From Leptolyngbya iicbica LK (GTDB lineage: Bacteria; Cyanobacteriota; Cyanobacteriia; Phormidesmidales; Phormidesmidaceae), in contig NZ_QVFV01000012.1 of NCBI RefSeq assembly GCF_004212215.1, forward strand, positions 23,873 through 87,872: a stretch of 64,000 bases of DNA, given 5' to 3'. A program made the translations under genes and the position numbers. The notes below the pieces were generated by a model. The model made no database searches. It was not told the origin of the DNA and saw only the letters and a list, made by a program, of their open reading frames with translations. Below are positions 36,172 through 44,962 of this stretch, one piece after another. Position 1 is the first letter of the stretch. Each line of letters begins with the position of its first letter.

Positions 36172-36623
36172 AAAGACCCAGTAAACCTCATCAATTCAGC
36201 ATGTTTAGCCCTCTCCTGACCGGTGGCTTAGCCCCAACAACACGAGCGTAGCCGCATCCTACATTTGGCTGACGAGGTAGGCGAGTGAGTATCGATCAAG
36301 TTTCTTCGAAGAAATGCCAAATTTTGGCTGACCGATACTGCAAAAGCGCCTGCTGAGCATCCCAGACAATCGGCATCAAAGTCGCTGTTGCTCTAAGATG
36401 CCGTTTCTGCCACGCCGAATTTGAGGATTGCACTATGACTTCCGATAGGTTTTTCGAAAGTTGATAGCCTCTCATTATAAAAAAAACGATCTTGACTTGT
36501 GTTTATCGTAGTTTCACGTAAATATAGCTCCATAAGTAAGCTCAATGGAGTATATGGGGGCGTAATTCCGTGTTATGTCGCCCTAAGCAGAACGAATAAG
36601 CGAAAAATCGTATCTCAGGAACC
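36172..36623. other. 452-bp divergent gap
   Basis: I see no gene. The part nearest the channel gene (36470-36540) is unusually A/T-rich and contains a TTGACT hexamer at 36492-36497. It is probably the promoter region, but I cannot place a matching -10 with confidence. Confidence 0.5.
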
Positions 36624-38327
36624 ATGACAGTCAGTCTTAATTTCTCACCTGTACATGGGGCATCTCCCCCCCTGGAGATACCCACCGCCATTGCCCAAGT
36701 GGACATGGCTCCCTTCGAAGCTTTCATTAGCGAGATGAGCACGACCCTCGGCTCATTCTTACCTAGCTTGATTTGGGCAATCATTATTTTGATTGCCGGT
36801 TGGATTGTGGCCACGATCGCCGCCTCGATCACCAAGGGAATTCTAAATCGAACCACGCTGGATGATCGCCTCACCAACATGGTGATGGGGCAAGATCCCA
36901 ATCGGGATGTGCCGATCGAAGCGTGGGCGGCAACTGCCGTTTACTGGATCATCCTGACCTTTACGTTGGTGGCCTTCCTCAATGCTCTAGAGCTTGAGGT
37001 GGTGTCAGAACCGCTCAACGACTTTTTGCAACAGATCTTTCAGTACCTGCCTCGCATTGGCGGTGCTGCCGTGTTGTTGGCAGTCGCCTGGGCGACGGCC
37101 ACCATTGTTAAAGTGCTCGTGACTCAAGGGTTGTCACGGTTCAACCTCGACGATCGCTTATCCGAAGAGATGGGCCAGGATGGTAGCCCCATCGTTGTCA
37201 ATGAGTCCGTTGGCAGCATTCTTTACTGGTTCATTTTCTTGTTGTTTGTGCCGCTCATTTTGAGTGCGCTGAACTTGCCGGGTCTGCTCGCCCCCGTCGA
37301 AGAGCTGATCAACGACTTCCTGCAAGCGATTCCCCGTATTTTGACCGCTGGTGTCATCTTGGTGGTGGGCTGGTTTATTGCCCGCATCGTGCGCAAGATT
37401 GTGACCAACCTGTTGCAGGCGACCCAAGCTGACCAAATTGGTGCCCGGTTTGGCCTATCGGGTGGGGCGGCTCCCACAACGTCAGCCCCTGGCACACCGC
37501 CCCCGCCTCCCTCTGCCATGGGCAGCGCTGAAGAAGGGCTCTCCTTGTCTCAGCTGGCTGGCACCATTGTGTTTGTGCTGATTTTGATCCCAGCGGTTGT
37601 TGCGGCGCTGAATGAGCTCAACATTGATGCCATCTCTGGGCCAGCCATTTCCATGCTGGAACTGATCTTGGATTCCATTCCGCGGATCATCATGGCAGGC
37701 GTCGTATTGGCAGTGGCCTATGTGGTCGGTCAATTTGTCTCTGATTTAGTGGTGGGTCTACTCCGCAGTGCTGGGTTTGACAATATTCTCGGTATTTTGG
37801 GTCTGCCCGAGCTGAATACCCCGCAGTCTCGTGTGGACAACATTGATGCTGAAGGTCAACCGGCGACTCGCGTCCAGACCGCTACGACTTCGCCTTCTGA
37901 AGTGGTTGGTCTGATTGCGCTGGTGGCGATCGTGCTCTTTGGCGCGATTACGGCAACCGAAATTCTCGGGTTTGAGACTTTGTCCACAATCGTCCGAGCC
38001 ATCTTGCGGATCTCGGCGAGAGTGCTGAGTGGCGTAGTGGTGTTTGCTGTGGGGCTTTACTTTGCCAACCTGGCGTTCCGGCTCATTCGTAACATGGGCG
38101 GTGCTCAGGCCAATATTTTGGCGCAGTCGGCGCGCATTGCGTTGATTGCTCTGGTCACGGCGATGGGTCTCCAGCAAATGGGGGTCGCTACTGACATTGT
38201 GAATCTGGCGTTTGGTTTGCTGTTGGGCGCTGTGGCTGTGGCGATCGCGATCGCCTTTGGTCTCGGTGGCCGCGACATTGCCTCTGAGCAGATTCGCGAA
38301 TGGTTGAACGCCTTTAAACAGCGTTAA
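36624..38327 (+). CDS. mechanosensitive ion channel-related protein with repeated TM-helix domains
   Basis: A 567-residue membrane protein made of about four tandem TM_helix units. Each has a hydrophobic pair and an amphipathic stretch: ALELEVVSEPLNDFLQQIFQYLPRIGGAAVLLAVAWATA, then LPGLLAPVEELINDFLQAIPRILTAGVILVVGWFIARIV, LNIDAISGPAISMLELILDSIPRIIMAGVVLAVAYVVG, and a last unit near 430-520. Short soluble loops rich in Pro/Ala/Ser separate units. The C-terminus ends GLGGRDIASEQIREWLNAFKQR, as in small-conductance MscS-related proteins. The typical MscS beta-domain is missing, so osmotic channel activity is inferred. A strong hairpin follows. Confidence 0.85.
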   Translation: MTVSLNFSPVHGASPPLEIPTAIAQVDMAPFEAFISEMSTTLGSFLPSLIWAIIILIAGWIVATIAASITKGILNRTTLDDRLTNMVMGQDPNRDVPIEAWAATAVYWIILTFTLVAFLNALELEVVSEPLNDFLQQIFQYLPRIGGAAVLLAVAWATATIVKVLVTQGLSRFNLDDRLSEEMGQDGSPIVVNESVGSILYWFIFLLFVPLILSALNLPGLLAPVEELINDFLQAIPRILTAGVILVVGWFIARIVRKIVTNLLQATQADQIGARFGLSGGAAPTTSAPGTPPPPPSAMGSAEEGLSLSQLAGTIVFVLILIPAVVAALNELNIDAISGPAISMLELILDSIPRIIMAGVVLAVAYVVGQFVSDLVVGLLRSAGFDNILGILGLPELNTPQSRVDNIDAEGQPATRVQTATTSPSEVVGLIALVAIVLFGAITATEILGFETLSTIVRAILRISARVLSGVVVFAVGLYFANLAFRLIRNMGGAQANILAQSARIALIALVTAMGLQQMGVATDIVNLAFGLLLGAVAVAIAIAFGLGGRDIASEQIREWLNAFKQR

Positions 38328-38358
38328 TTCTGCTGATCCGTTCAAGTTTGTGCTGCTC

Positions 38359-38390
38359 TGCACCCCGGTTGGTATACCAGCCGGGGTGCA
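38359..38390 (+). terminator. hairpin terminator after the channel-like gene
   Basis: TGCACCCCGGTTGG (38359-38372) pairs with CCAGCCGGGGTGCA (38377-38390) over 14 bp with one G-T pair and a 4-base TATA loop. The T tract after it is weak (TTGTCT), so termination may be partial. Confidence 0.7.
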
Positions 38391-38412
38391 TTGTCTAAAG
38401 GGGGCCGCTATA

Positions 38413-38661
38413 GTGAACAACACATTGATTCGAGATCGCACACCCGCTGGGCCGATGGATAGTAGTGAAATTGCTCGATATATTGAACACACCGACGGCA
38501 TCTCGAAGCCGTGGCTGTTGATTCAGTGGCGGTTACAAAAGCTCAAAGAACGCCAAACTGAGATGCCGCCGGACATATATTTGCAAGAACTGACCGGGTT
38601 ACACCAGGCGCTGATGGATTTGGGAGAATGGTGGGTCGGTCGCGAAGATGAGGTATTTTGA
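38413..38661 (+). CDS. small hypothetical protein overlapping ppk
   Basis: From GTG 38413 (AGGGGG about 8 bp upstream) the protein has 82 residues. A later ATG at 38455 would give 68. The sequence is mostly helical and polar: SSEIARYIEHTDGISKPWLLIQWRLQKLKERQ, then YLQELTGLHQALMDLGEWWVG. I do not recognise a family. It ends 14 bp inside the start of ppk in another frame, so translation of the two is probably coupled, and it may be a partner or regulator of polyphosphate kinase. That link is inferred only from overlap. Confidence 0.65.
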   Translation: MNNTLIRDRTPAGPMDSSEIARYIEHTDGISKPWLLIQWRLQKLKERQTEMPPDIYLQELTGLHQALMDLGEWWVGREDEVF

Positions 38662-40807
38662 CAGCCTGGTGACTGATTCCACCCTGTTACCTGTCGGGCC
38701 GACTTTGCTCAACGGCCATCAGCCGCGATTGTTTGATCGCGAACTGAGTTGGCTGGCCTTTAACCGTCGTTTGACCTATGAAGCTGGGCAGCCGCATCAA
38801 CCCACGTTGGTGCGACTGCTTAAGTTAGCCCAAGCGGCGACCTCGCTCGATGAGTACTTTATGGTGCGAATGCCGTTGCTCAAGGGCATTGTGCAGGGCA
38901 AAGAGGCGATCGCGTTGCGAGGCGATCGCTTAATCCGGTTACAAACTTATCTCAAGGCGTTGATTGACCGTCAGCAAGCTCATTTTGCGTACAATCTCCG
39001 CCCCACTTTGACCCATCAAGGCATTCACCTGCTGGATTACGCTGCCCTCGATGCGGGGCAACAGCGTCACTATGAGGCCCGCGTCGCCGATGAAGTGATG
39101 CCCGTCTTGGCGGCGTTGGTGACGCCACCCGGGGGCACTATGCCAGATTTTTCTAATCTGAGTTTGAATTTAGCGGTTTGGTTAGAGCAGGCGGGTAAGA
39201 AGCAACTGGCCTGGGTGAAGCTGCCCCGGGTGTTGCCGCGATTTTTGCTGCAACGAGAGGAGGCGTCCCCCGCTGCGTGGATAGCCGTACCGTTAGAACA
39301 GGTCATCATCGCCTACCTGTCGGACCTATTTCCTGACTCCGTGGTGCGCGGTGGGTATCCCTTTCGGGTCACGCGCAGCACCGATCTGGGCGTCCTCGAT
39401 TCCGAAACCGCGAATTTGATCGACCTGATTGAAGAGGGGGTGCAGCAGCGCCGGCAGCAAGGCCATCCCGTACGGCTGGAGGTGAGTGCCACCATGCCCC
39501 CGTGGTTGCGATCTCACATGGCCCGTCAACTCGGCCTCGCGCCGTCGGATGTCTATGCGCTTAGTGGGTGGCTTGGGCTCAACGATTTGCACGAACTGAC
39601 GCGGTTGCCGCGCCCCGATTTGCGAGCCACCCCCTGGCAATCGGGATTGCCCTCGGCGCTCAAGCCCCAACCGCCGCCATCGATGTTGTCGTTTGTACCG
39701 TTATCAGCGGCTTCTGAGGCAGATTTGTTTCGGGCGATTGCCCAACAAGACATCCTGCTGCATTTTCCTTACCACTCGTTTGCAGAGACGGTCGAACGGT
39801 TTGTGGCCCAGGCGGCGACCGACCCGCAGGTGCTGACCATCAAGATGACCTTGTACCGCACCGCTGTGGATGCCCCCATGGTGCGATCGCTGATGGCGGC
39901 GGCCAGAGCCGGTAAGCAGGTGGTCGTGCTGGTAGAACTGACCGCCCCCCTGGATGAAGCCATTAACATCCACTGGGCCAAACGGTTGGAACAGGCGGGA
40001 GCGCATGTGGTGTACGGGGTCGTCGGGTTTCGTACCCACACCAACCTCGTGCTGGTGGCCCGCCGAGAGGCCGCCCAAATTCAGCAATATGCCTATCTCG
40101 GCACGGGTGACTATTTGCCTGATCGCCCCCAACCCTACGAAGATCTCGGCCTGTTTACCAGTCGGCCTGACATTGCCACTGACCTCAGCCATCTGTTCAA
40201 CTTTTTGACTGGCTGCGCCCATCAAATCGGCTATCAAACCCTGATGGTGGCTCCCGGCCAGCTCAAACACCAATTGCAAGCCTTGATTCAACGAGAGGCC
40301 GAACATGCCCAACAAGGTCGGCCAGCACGGCTCATCGTCAAGCTCAATTTGCTGGCCGATCCCGGCATGATCGAGTCGCTCTACGCAGCTTCGCAAGCGG
40401 GCGTCGAAATTGACCTGATCGTGCGCAGCATTTGTCGACTGCGACCGGGGGTGCCAGGGCTGAGCGATCGCATCCGCGTCCACAGTTTGCTGGGTGATTT
40501 TGTGGAACATAGCCGCATTGTGTATTGCCAAAACGGCGATCGCCCCGAAGCGTGGATTGGCACCGCTGACTGGACTCCGCGCGGCCTTAACGAACGCATT
40601 GAAGTGATGGTGCCGCTGCCCACCGCCGCGCTCGTTGCCGAGATTGACACCCTGCTGCAAACCCTGTTGGCCGACACCCAAAACCGCTGGCAACTCCAGC
40701 CCAACGGACAATACACCCCGTGCCACGCAGCCGTGCCTCAGCCCCAGTCAGCCCAGCAGGCCTTGATTGAGCGATCGCAAGCCTCTGACATCACTCAGCC
40801 CCAGTAA
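38648..40807 (+). CDS. ppk1: polyphosphate kinase
   Basis: This enzyme polymerises the gamma-phosphate of ATP into polyphosphate reversibly, storing phosphate. The 719 residues have the PPK1 order. The N-domain carries FDRELSWLAFNRRL, the head domain EYFMVRMPLLKGIV, the first phospholipase-D-like catalytic domain LTIKMTLYRTAVDAPMVRSLMAAARAGKQVVVLVEL and VVGFRTHTNLVLVARR with the autophosphorylated His. The second catalytic domain has RLIVKLNLLADPGMIESLYAAS and a second essential His in LGDFVEHSRIVYC, and then WIGTADWTPRGLNERIEVMVP. About 25 extra residues precede the conserved start. It overlaps the small gene upstream by 14 bp. Confidence 0.95.
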   Translation: MRYFDSLVTDSTLLPVGPTLLNGHQPRLFDRELSWLAFNRRLTYEAGQPHQPTLVRLLKLAQAATSLDEYFMVRMPLLKGIVQGKEAIALRGDRLIRLQTYLKALIDRQQAHFAYNLRPTLTHQGIHLLDYAALDAGQQRHYEARVADEVMPVLAALVTPPGGTMPDFSNLSLNLAVWLEQAGKKQLAWVKLPRVLPRFLLQREEASPAAWIAVPLEQVIIAYLSDLFPDSVVRGGYPFRVTRSTDLGVLDSETANLIDLIEEGVQQRRQQGHPVRLEVSATMPPWLRSHMARQLGLAPSDVYALSGWLGLNDLHELTRLPRPDLRATPWQSGLPSALKPQPPPSMLSFVPLSAASEADLFRAIAQQDILLHFPYHSFAETVERFVAQAATDPQVLTIKMTLYRTAVDAPMVRSLMAAARAGKQVVVLVELTAPLDEAINIHWAKRLEQAGAHVVYGVVGFRTHTNLVLVARREAAQIQQYAYLGTGDYLPDRPQPYEDLGLFTSRPDIATDLSHLFNFLTGCAHQIGYQTLMVAPGQLKHQLQALIQREAEHAQQGRPARLIVKLNLLADPGMIESLYAASQAGVEIDLIVRSICRLRPGVPGLSDRIRVHSLLGDFVEHSRIVYCQNGDRPEAWIGTADWTPRGLNERIEVMVPLPTAALVAEIDTLLQTLLADTQNRWQLQPNGQYTPCHAAVPQPQSAQQALIERSQASDITQPQ

Positions 40808-40928
40808 CGATCCGCGTCCTCAATCGGTCAGATGAGACGACGGATGATCCCCCATTCGACTCGTGTCGAGTCGAGCGATCGCCGCTATGATGCAAGCACT
40901 GGCATCACGGCTCTGGAGGGGCGTCATC

Positions 40929-42014
40929 ATGACCCAATCAAGCAATAACTGGAATCCGCTCAGGCTAGTCGATACGCTGACTTTCTTCGGCGAAGTGCCG
41001 TTTATCGGCAACATTCGCTGGCTACAGCAACTGTTTGGTGAAACCTTTAACCCCGAAGCCCCCGAAGCCACTGCCATGCGTCCCCATCAAGAAGTCGTAC
41101 TCCTGTCTGGCGAAGGGCCAGCCGCCGATGCCCTCACCGATTTGCTGCATCGTCAAGGACACGCCGTGCGATCGCAGCTCTTGCCCAACGACTCGCCCTT
41201 GCCCGACGCTGACTCTAATCGCATTGTGAATGCCCAAGCGGTGATTTGGCAGGGGGTGCCCGATGACGAGGAATGCTTTGCCGCCCAACTCGCCGATTTA
41301 CAATCACTGCCAGTCAGTGAAGACTTTCCCCTCTTTGACTTTCGCATCAGCGACACCGAGGGTCTCCGAGAAGTGTGGGGCGCTGTAGATGACGTCGTGA
41401 TGGGCGGCGTCAGTGCCAGCGACATGGCCCTGCTGCCAGGGTATGCGCGGTTTTCTGGCAATGTCTCGACCGCGAACTCTGGTGGGTTTGCCAGTGTCCG
41501 CACGCGCAACTTTGAGCCCGCGTTTAACCTGCAAGGCTGGCAGGGAGTGCGGCTAGTGTTGCGGGGCGACGGCCAGCGCTACAAAGTGATTTTACGCAAT
41601 AGCAATAGCTGGGATAGCCGCGCCTACTGCCATTCTGTGGATACAGAGCCCGATCAGTGGGTTGTGGTAGATGTTCCCTTCTCCGCTTTTATCGCCACCT
41701 TCCGCGCCAAAACCCAGCCCACTGCGCCACGCCTCGACCCCACCTCGATTTGCTCCTTTCAACTGATGTTGAGCAAATTTGAGTACGACGGCGATAAAAA
41801 CCCCCATTTTCATCCCGGCCCATTTTCGTTGGATGTGCGATCGCTGAGCACCTACCGAGCCGTCCCGACGCCAAAATTAGTGGCGATCGCCGACTCTCCC
41901 CAACAAGCCGAAACCTATGCTGGAATGCTCGCTCCCAGCGGTCTGCCACACCAAATTCTCACGCAAAATCAACCCGACTTTGATGCCAAGTTGGCCGAGG
42001 CGATTCCCAGTTAG
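40929..42014 (+). CDS. CIA30 family protein (reduced form)
   Basis: I chose the ATG at 40929 because GGAGGGG lies 7 bp upstream, giving about 361 residues. Residues about 125-305 form a CIA30 domain: LFDFRISDTEGLREVWGAVDDVVMGGVSAS, ANSGGFASVRTRNF, and LVLRGDGQRYKVILR. CIA30 proteins assist complex I assembly in mitochondria. In cyanobacteria the domain is usually inserted in an NmrA-like NAD-binding protein. Here the flanks (HQEVVLLSGEGPAADALTDLLHRQGHAVRS before and PKLVAIADSPQQAETYAGML after) look like remnants of that Rossmann domain without the glycine-rich loop. The function is unknown. A membrane-complex assembly role is inferred. Confidence 0.85.
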   Translation: MTQSSNNWNPLRLVDTLTFFGEVPFIGNIRWLQQLFGETFNPEAPEATAMRPHQEVVLLSGEGPAADALTDLLHRQGHAVRSQLLPNDSPLPDADSNRIVNAQAVIWQGVPDDEECFAAQLADLQSLPVSEDFPLFDFRISDTEGLREVWGAVDDVVMGGVSASDMALLPGYARFSGNVSTANSGGFASVRTRNFEPAFNLQGWQGVRLVLRGDGQRYKVILRNSNSWDSRAYCHSVDTEPDQWVVVDVPFSAFIATFRAKTQPTAPRLDPTSICSFQLMLSKFEYDGDKNPHFHPGPFSLDVRSLSTYRAVPTPKLVAIADSPQQAETYAGMLAPSGLPHQILTQNQPDFDAKLAEAIPS

Positions 42015-42096
42015 GCAATCGGCGAGCCAATTACACCCCTGCATGGTTTGTGGACGTCAATCGGTCAGCGGCATCTGATCTGTTGAGTCGGTGTGG

Positions 42097-42753
42097 TTAC
42101 TTACGCACCCGGTGGCGATAGTAATGCCACAACAAATGAGCCACCGCACCACGATAGGGATCTAAGGCATCGGTCGCTGCCAGCAGTTCTTTGCGAGTGG
42201 GACGATTGGTCTGCTGTTTCAGTAACTGATAACCCGTCTGCAAAGCCAAGTCAGCAGCGGGGAAGCTACTCAACCGATTGAGACAAAACAGTAAATACAC
42301 TTCTGCTGTCCAGGGGCCGATGCCCTTAATTTGGGTCAGCTGCTCAATAGCGGCAGCATCTGGCAGCGATCGCAACTCTTCTAAATTCAGCTGCCCGGCG
42401 GAGACGGCAGCGGCTAGGCATTGACAGGTGGCAATTTTGGCCCGACTCAACCCCACTTGCTTGAGCTGCGCCTCATTTGCCGTTTGCAAGGTTTCGGGCG
42501 TCAACTCGTTCTGCAAAACCAGCCTTTGAAAAATCGCCTGCGCCGCTTGGGAAGATAATTGCTGGCCGATGATAATGCGGATCAGTGCAGCAAACCCTAG
42601 CGGCCAGCTGCGTACTAGGAGGGGGCCGACTTCTGCTTCAATCTTCTGAAAGTCGGGGTCGCGATCGCTCACAATGGCGATTGCCTGCCTCAGTTCGGCA
42701 CTGGGTGGAAACAACGCATCTGGATGAAACCGGGCTAAATCGCTGGGCTGCAT
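42097..42753 (-). CDS. AlkA-type DNA-3-methyladenine glycosylase (HhH-GPD)
   Basis: This base-excision repair enzyme removes alkylated purines. The 218 residues contain the conserved LIRIIIGQQLSSQAAQAIFQRL, VGLSRAKIATCQCLAA, and the helix-hairpin-helix LTQIKGIGPWTAEVYLLFCL followed by the catalytic Asp in FPAADLALQTGY. The C-terminus has the YRGAVAHLLWHYYR segment typical of AlkA-type glycosylases. It lacks the extra N-terminal domain of E. coli AlkA and so resembles the shorter yeast MAG-type enzymes. It is convergent with the CIA30 gene, 82 bp apart. Confidence 0.9.
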   Translation of the reverse strand: MQPSDLARFHPDALFPPSAELRQAIAIVSDRDPDFQKIEAEVGPLLVRSWPLGFAALIRIIIGQQLSSQAAQAIFQRLVLQNELTPETLQTANEAQLKQVGLSRAKIATCQCLAAAVSAGQLNLEELRSLPDAAAIEQLTQIKGIGPWTAEVYLLFCLNRLSSFPAADLALQTGYQLLKQQTNRPTRKELLAATDALDPYRGAVAHLLWHYYRHRVRK

Positions 42754-42878
42754 AGGGGGGGATCACTGTCTCAATTCATTTCAGTGCGGCGCTCTGAGAG
42801 CGCTATTTAGCACCTGGAAGCGGCAGCACGGCGGGTGGGGCAACCGAGCGCAAACATACATCTCGGCCAAATAGCAAA

Positions 42879-42910
42879 ATTCCCGCACTGTTGAATCACA
42901 ATGCGGGAAT
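42879..42910 (-). terminator. intrinsic terminator of psbV
   Basis: ATTCCCGCA (42879-42887) and TGCGGGAAT (42902-42910) form a perfect 9-bp stem with a 14-bp loop. On the minus strand the stem is followed by TTTTGCTATTT, placing it about 70 bp after the psbV stop. Confidence 0.75.
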
Positions 42911-42980
42911 CGCTGGGCTAAGAAAATTGAGACAATAGTGCCTCTAAGGCTCTTAGTCCCCTCTGGGGGAGCATCAAAAT

Positions 42981-43487
42981 TTACGCCCCAGGTGCCGAAT
43001 AGGTACTCTTACCACCACCCCACAGCGGGCCGATCACCTTCGGCTGTAGCAGGATGTGGCCGGAGATTGCCACCAGATCTTCCTCAGTCAAGCTCCGCAT
43101 TTTGGGATAAATGTCGGAACTCTTCATGCTGGGGTGCAGCTGCGAAATCTCCGTCAGGCCATCATAGGTGGTCGGATTCTTCAGATAGTCGACCAACGCT
43201 TCAAGATTATCTCGGGGGGGTAGCGCACCCGCGAGACTCTCTGGATCCAAACCTACGGTGGGGTTTGTTTTAGTAATTCCGCCGTTGTGACAGATACTGC
43301 AAGCATAGTTAAACTGTCGGCGGCCACGAGACACTTGCTCTAATGACAGAACAACGGTGTCTCCTTGCTCATTAAGCTTGATGGTGCGCGTCGCCTCATC
43401 TAGCTCTGCTGCAAAAGCGGGGGTGCTAAATAGCTGGCTCATCACCACGACCGCGATCGCAGCTAGCCAAATGCATCTCTTAAGCAT
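42981..43487 (-). CDS. psbV: photosystem II cytochrome c-550
   Basis: This is an extrinsic lumenal subunit that stabilises the Mn4CaO5 cluster of photosystem II. From the ATG at 43487 (AGGAGA 5 bp upstream) the protein has 168 residues. A signal peptide ends in STPAFA, so mature protein begins AELDEA. The haem-c motif is CSICH, followed by the family-typical NGGITKTNPTVGLDPESLAGALPPRDNLEALVDYLKNPTTYDG. HPSMKSSDIYPKM holds the second axial His. The C-terminus ends WGGGKSTYSAPGA, a few residues longer than the usual WGGGK-VYY. It is monocistronic with its own terminator. Confidence 0.96.
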   Translation of the reverse strand: MLKRCIWLAAIAVVVMSQLFSTPAFAAELDEATRTIKLNEQGDTVVLSLEQVSRGRRQFNYACSICHNGGITKTNPTVGLDPESLAGALPPRDNLEALVDYLKNPTTYDGLTEISQLHPSMKSSDIYPKMRSLTEEDLVAISGHILLQPKVIGPLWGGGKSTYSAPGA

Positions 43488-43713
43488 GGTTCTCCTCAAA
43501 GGTATTTATGGCTAGCCAATACACAACACAGCGGACTTAGGCTCGGTGCGTCATCGTAAGACTGGGACATCATCATCGCGAATAACCGGTGGAATTACCT
43601 GCTTGATGAACTCGCCCGCAGTCCTAACGCTACTGAGTGTTAAGTCCTTCTCATATTCCTTATCATGCCACCGAACGGGCTGATTCCCAAAGCGTTTCAC
43701 ACATTGCAGCAAC

Positions 43714-44649
43714 TTAGGAAGCGGTGTGACCGCTACGTAATGCCACCTGATGGTTAGAAACAGTCGGCAACGGTTTCAGCGGTGATGAGGGCACCGGCTG
43801 ATGCAAGCGAATGAGCTTAGCTAGGGTGCTGTTCAGTTCGGTGCGGGGCACAATCACATCGACGAACCCATGTTTCAGCAGATATTCTGCCGATTGAAAG
43901 TCATCGGGCAGCTTTTCGCGCACGGTTTGCTCGATCACGCGCCGCCCTGCAAACGCAATCAAGGCTTGGGGCTCAGCCACAATAACGTCGCCGAGCATGG
44001 CAAAGCTGGCTGTAACCCCGCCAGTGGTGGGATGGGACAACACGGGCACGTACAGCAATCCGGCTTCCCGATGGCGCTCTAGAGCACCAGAGATTTTAGC
44101 CATTTGCATCAGGCTCAACATGCCTTCTTGCATCCGCGCCCCGCCCGAGGCACACACGATCACGACAGGCAGACCAGCGGCAGTGCTGTGTTCAATCAAC
44201 CGAGTGAGCTTTTCCCCAACGACTGACCCCATACTGCCGCCCATAAAGCGAAAGTCCATGACACCCAAGCCGATGGGCAGACCGTCGAGTTTGCCTGTGC
44301 CCGTTTGGACGGCATCGGTGAGCTGAGTGCGGGCTTGCATGTCGCGCAGGCGATCGCTGTAAGCTTTGCGATCGCGAAACTTGAGCGGATCCTGAGGTTG
44401 CACCTGGGCATTCAACGGTTGCCAGGTGCCCTGGTCAATCAATTGTTGAATGCGATCGTCGCTAAAGACACGGTGGTGGTGGCCGCAATCGACGCAGACA
44501 AACTGATTAGCCTTGAGATCCTTGGTGTAAGTCATGACGCCGCAGGCTTCACATTTGGACCATAGGCCGTCCGCGATCTCACGTTCTTGGCGCTCTTGGC
44601 TAATGGGGCCATCTTTGCGGCGATTTGCAAACCAATCAAACAGGGACAT
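43714..44649 (-). CDS. accD: acetyl-CoA carboxylase carboxyltransferase subunit beta
   Basis: AccD works with AccA to transfer the carboxyl group from biotin to acetyl-CoA, giving malonyl-CoA for fatty-acid synthesis. The 311 residues have the N-terminal zinc finger with C33, C36, C52 and C55 (CEACG and CVDCG), then the crotonase-like carboxyltransferase core. [76 protein letters not shown] and [10 protein letters not shown] are visible. It begins at ATG 44649, is divergent from the next gene, and stands apart from accA, as in most cyanobacteria. Confidence 0.96.
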   Translation of the reverse strand: MSLFDWFANRRKDGPISQERQEREIADGLWSKCEACGVMTYTKDLKANQFVCVDCGHHHRVFSDDRIQQLIDQGTWQPLNAQVQPQDPLKFRDRKAYSDRLRDMQARTQLTDAVQTGTGKLDGLPIGLGVMDFRFMGGSMGSVVGEKLTRLIEHSTAAGLPVVIVCASGGARMQEGMLSLMQMAKISGALERHREAGLLYVPVLSHPTTGGVTASFAMLGDVIVAEPQALIAFAGRRVIEQTVREKLPDDFQSAEYLLKHGFVDVIVPRTELNSTLAKLIRLHQPVPSSPLKPLPTVSNHQVALRSGHTAS

Positions 44650-44962
44650 ATTTCTGAAAAACCGTGCAGGCTGGAGGAAACACTGAATGATCCCACAGGG
44701 GGATATGAGAATTATCCTATCGGGTTTGGTTACGCCTACGCGAATTCACGGCGAGATGGAGGGCTCAGGAGGTAGCATGGCCGCGCTGAAATCGCCATTA
44801 GTCAAGGGGCAAAGGGTATACTATCGCCCACAGCCTTAGCGTGTGAAACTGCTCAAAATTCATCTGTCGGTGACTCTCCTCCATGCTTGGAAAGCATTCC
44901 TGCGTGGGGGAAATAGTGGTTTCAAGCGCTCTTCAAAGGCTAGTTCAGGGTGCTTCAACAGA

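Noticed and set aside
37758..38501. 247-codon minus-strand frame
   Set aside because: Antisense to the channel-like gene, rich in His/Gln/Arg, no recognisable domain.
39704..40726. Long open frame (340 codons) on the minus strand inside ppk
   Set aside because: It is antisense to a fully recognisable polyphosphate kinase and has no family features; GC-rich coding often yields such shadows.
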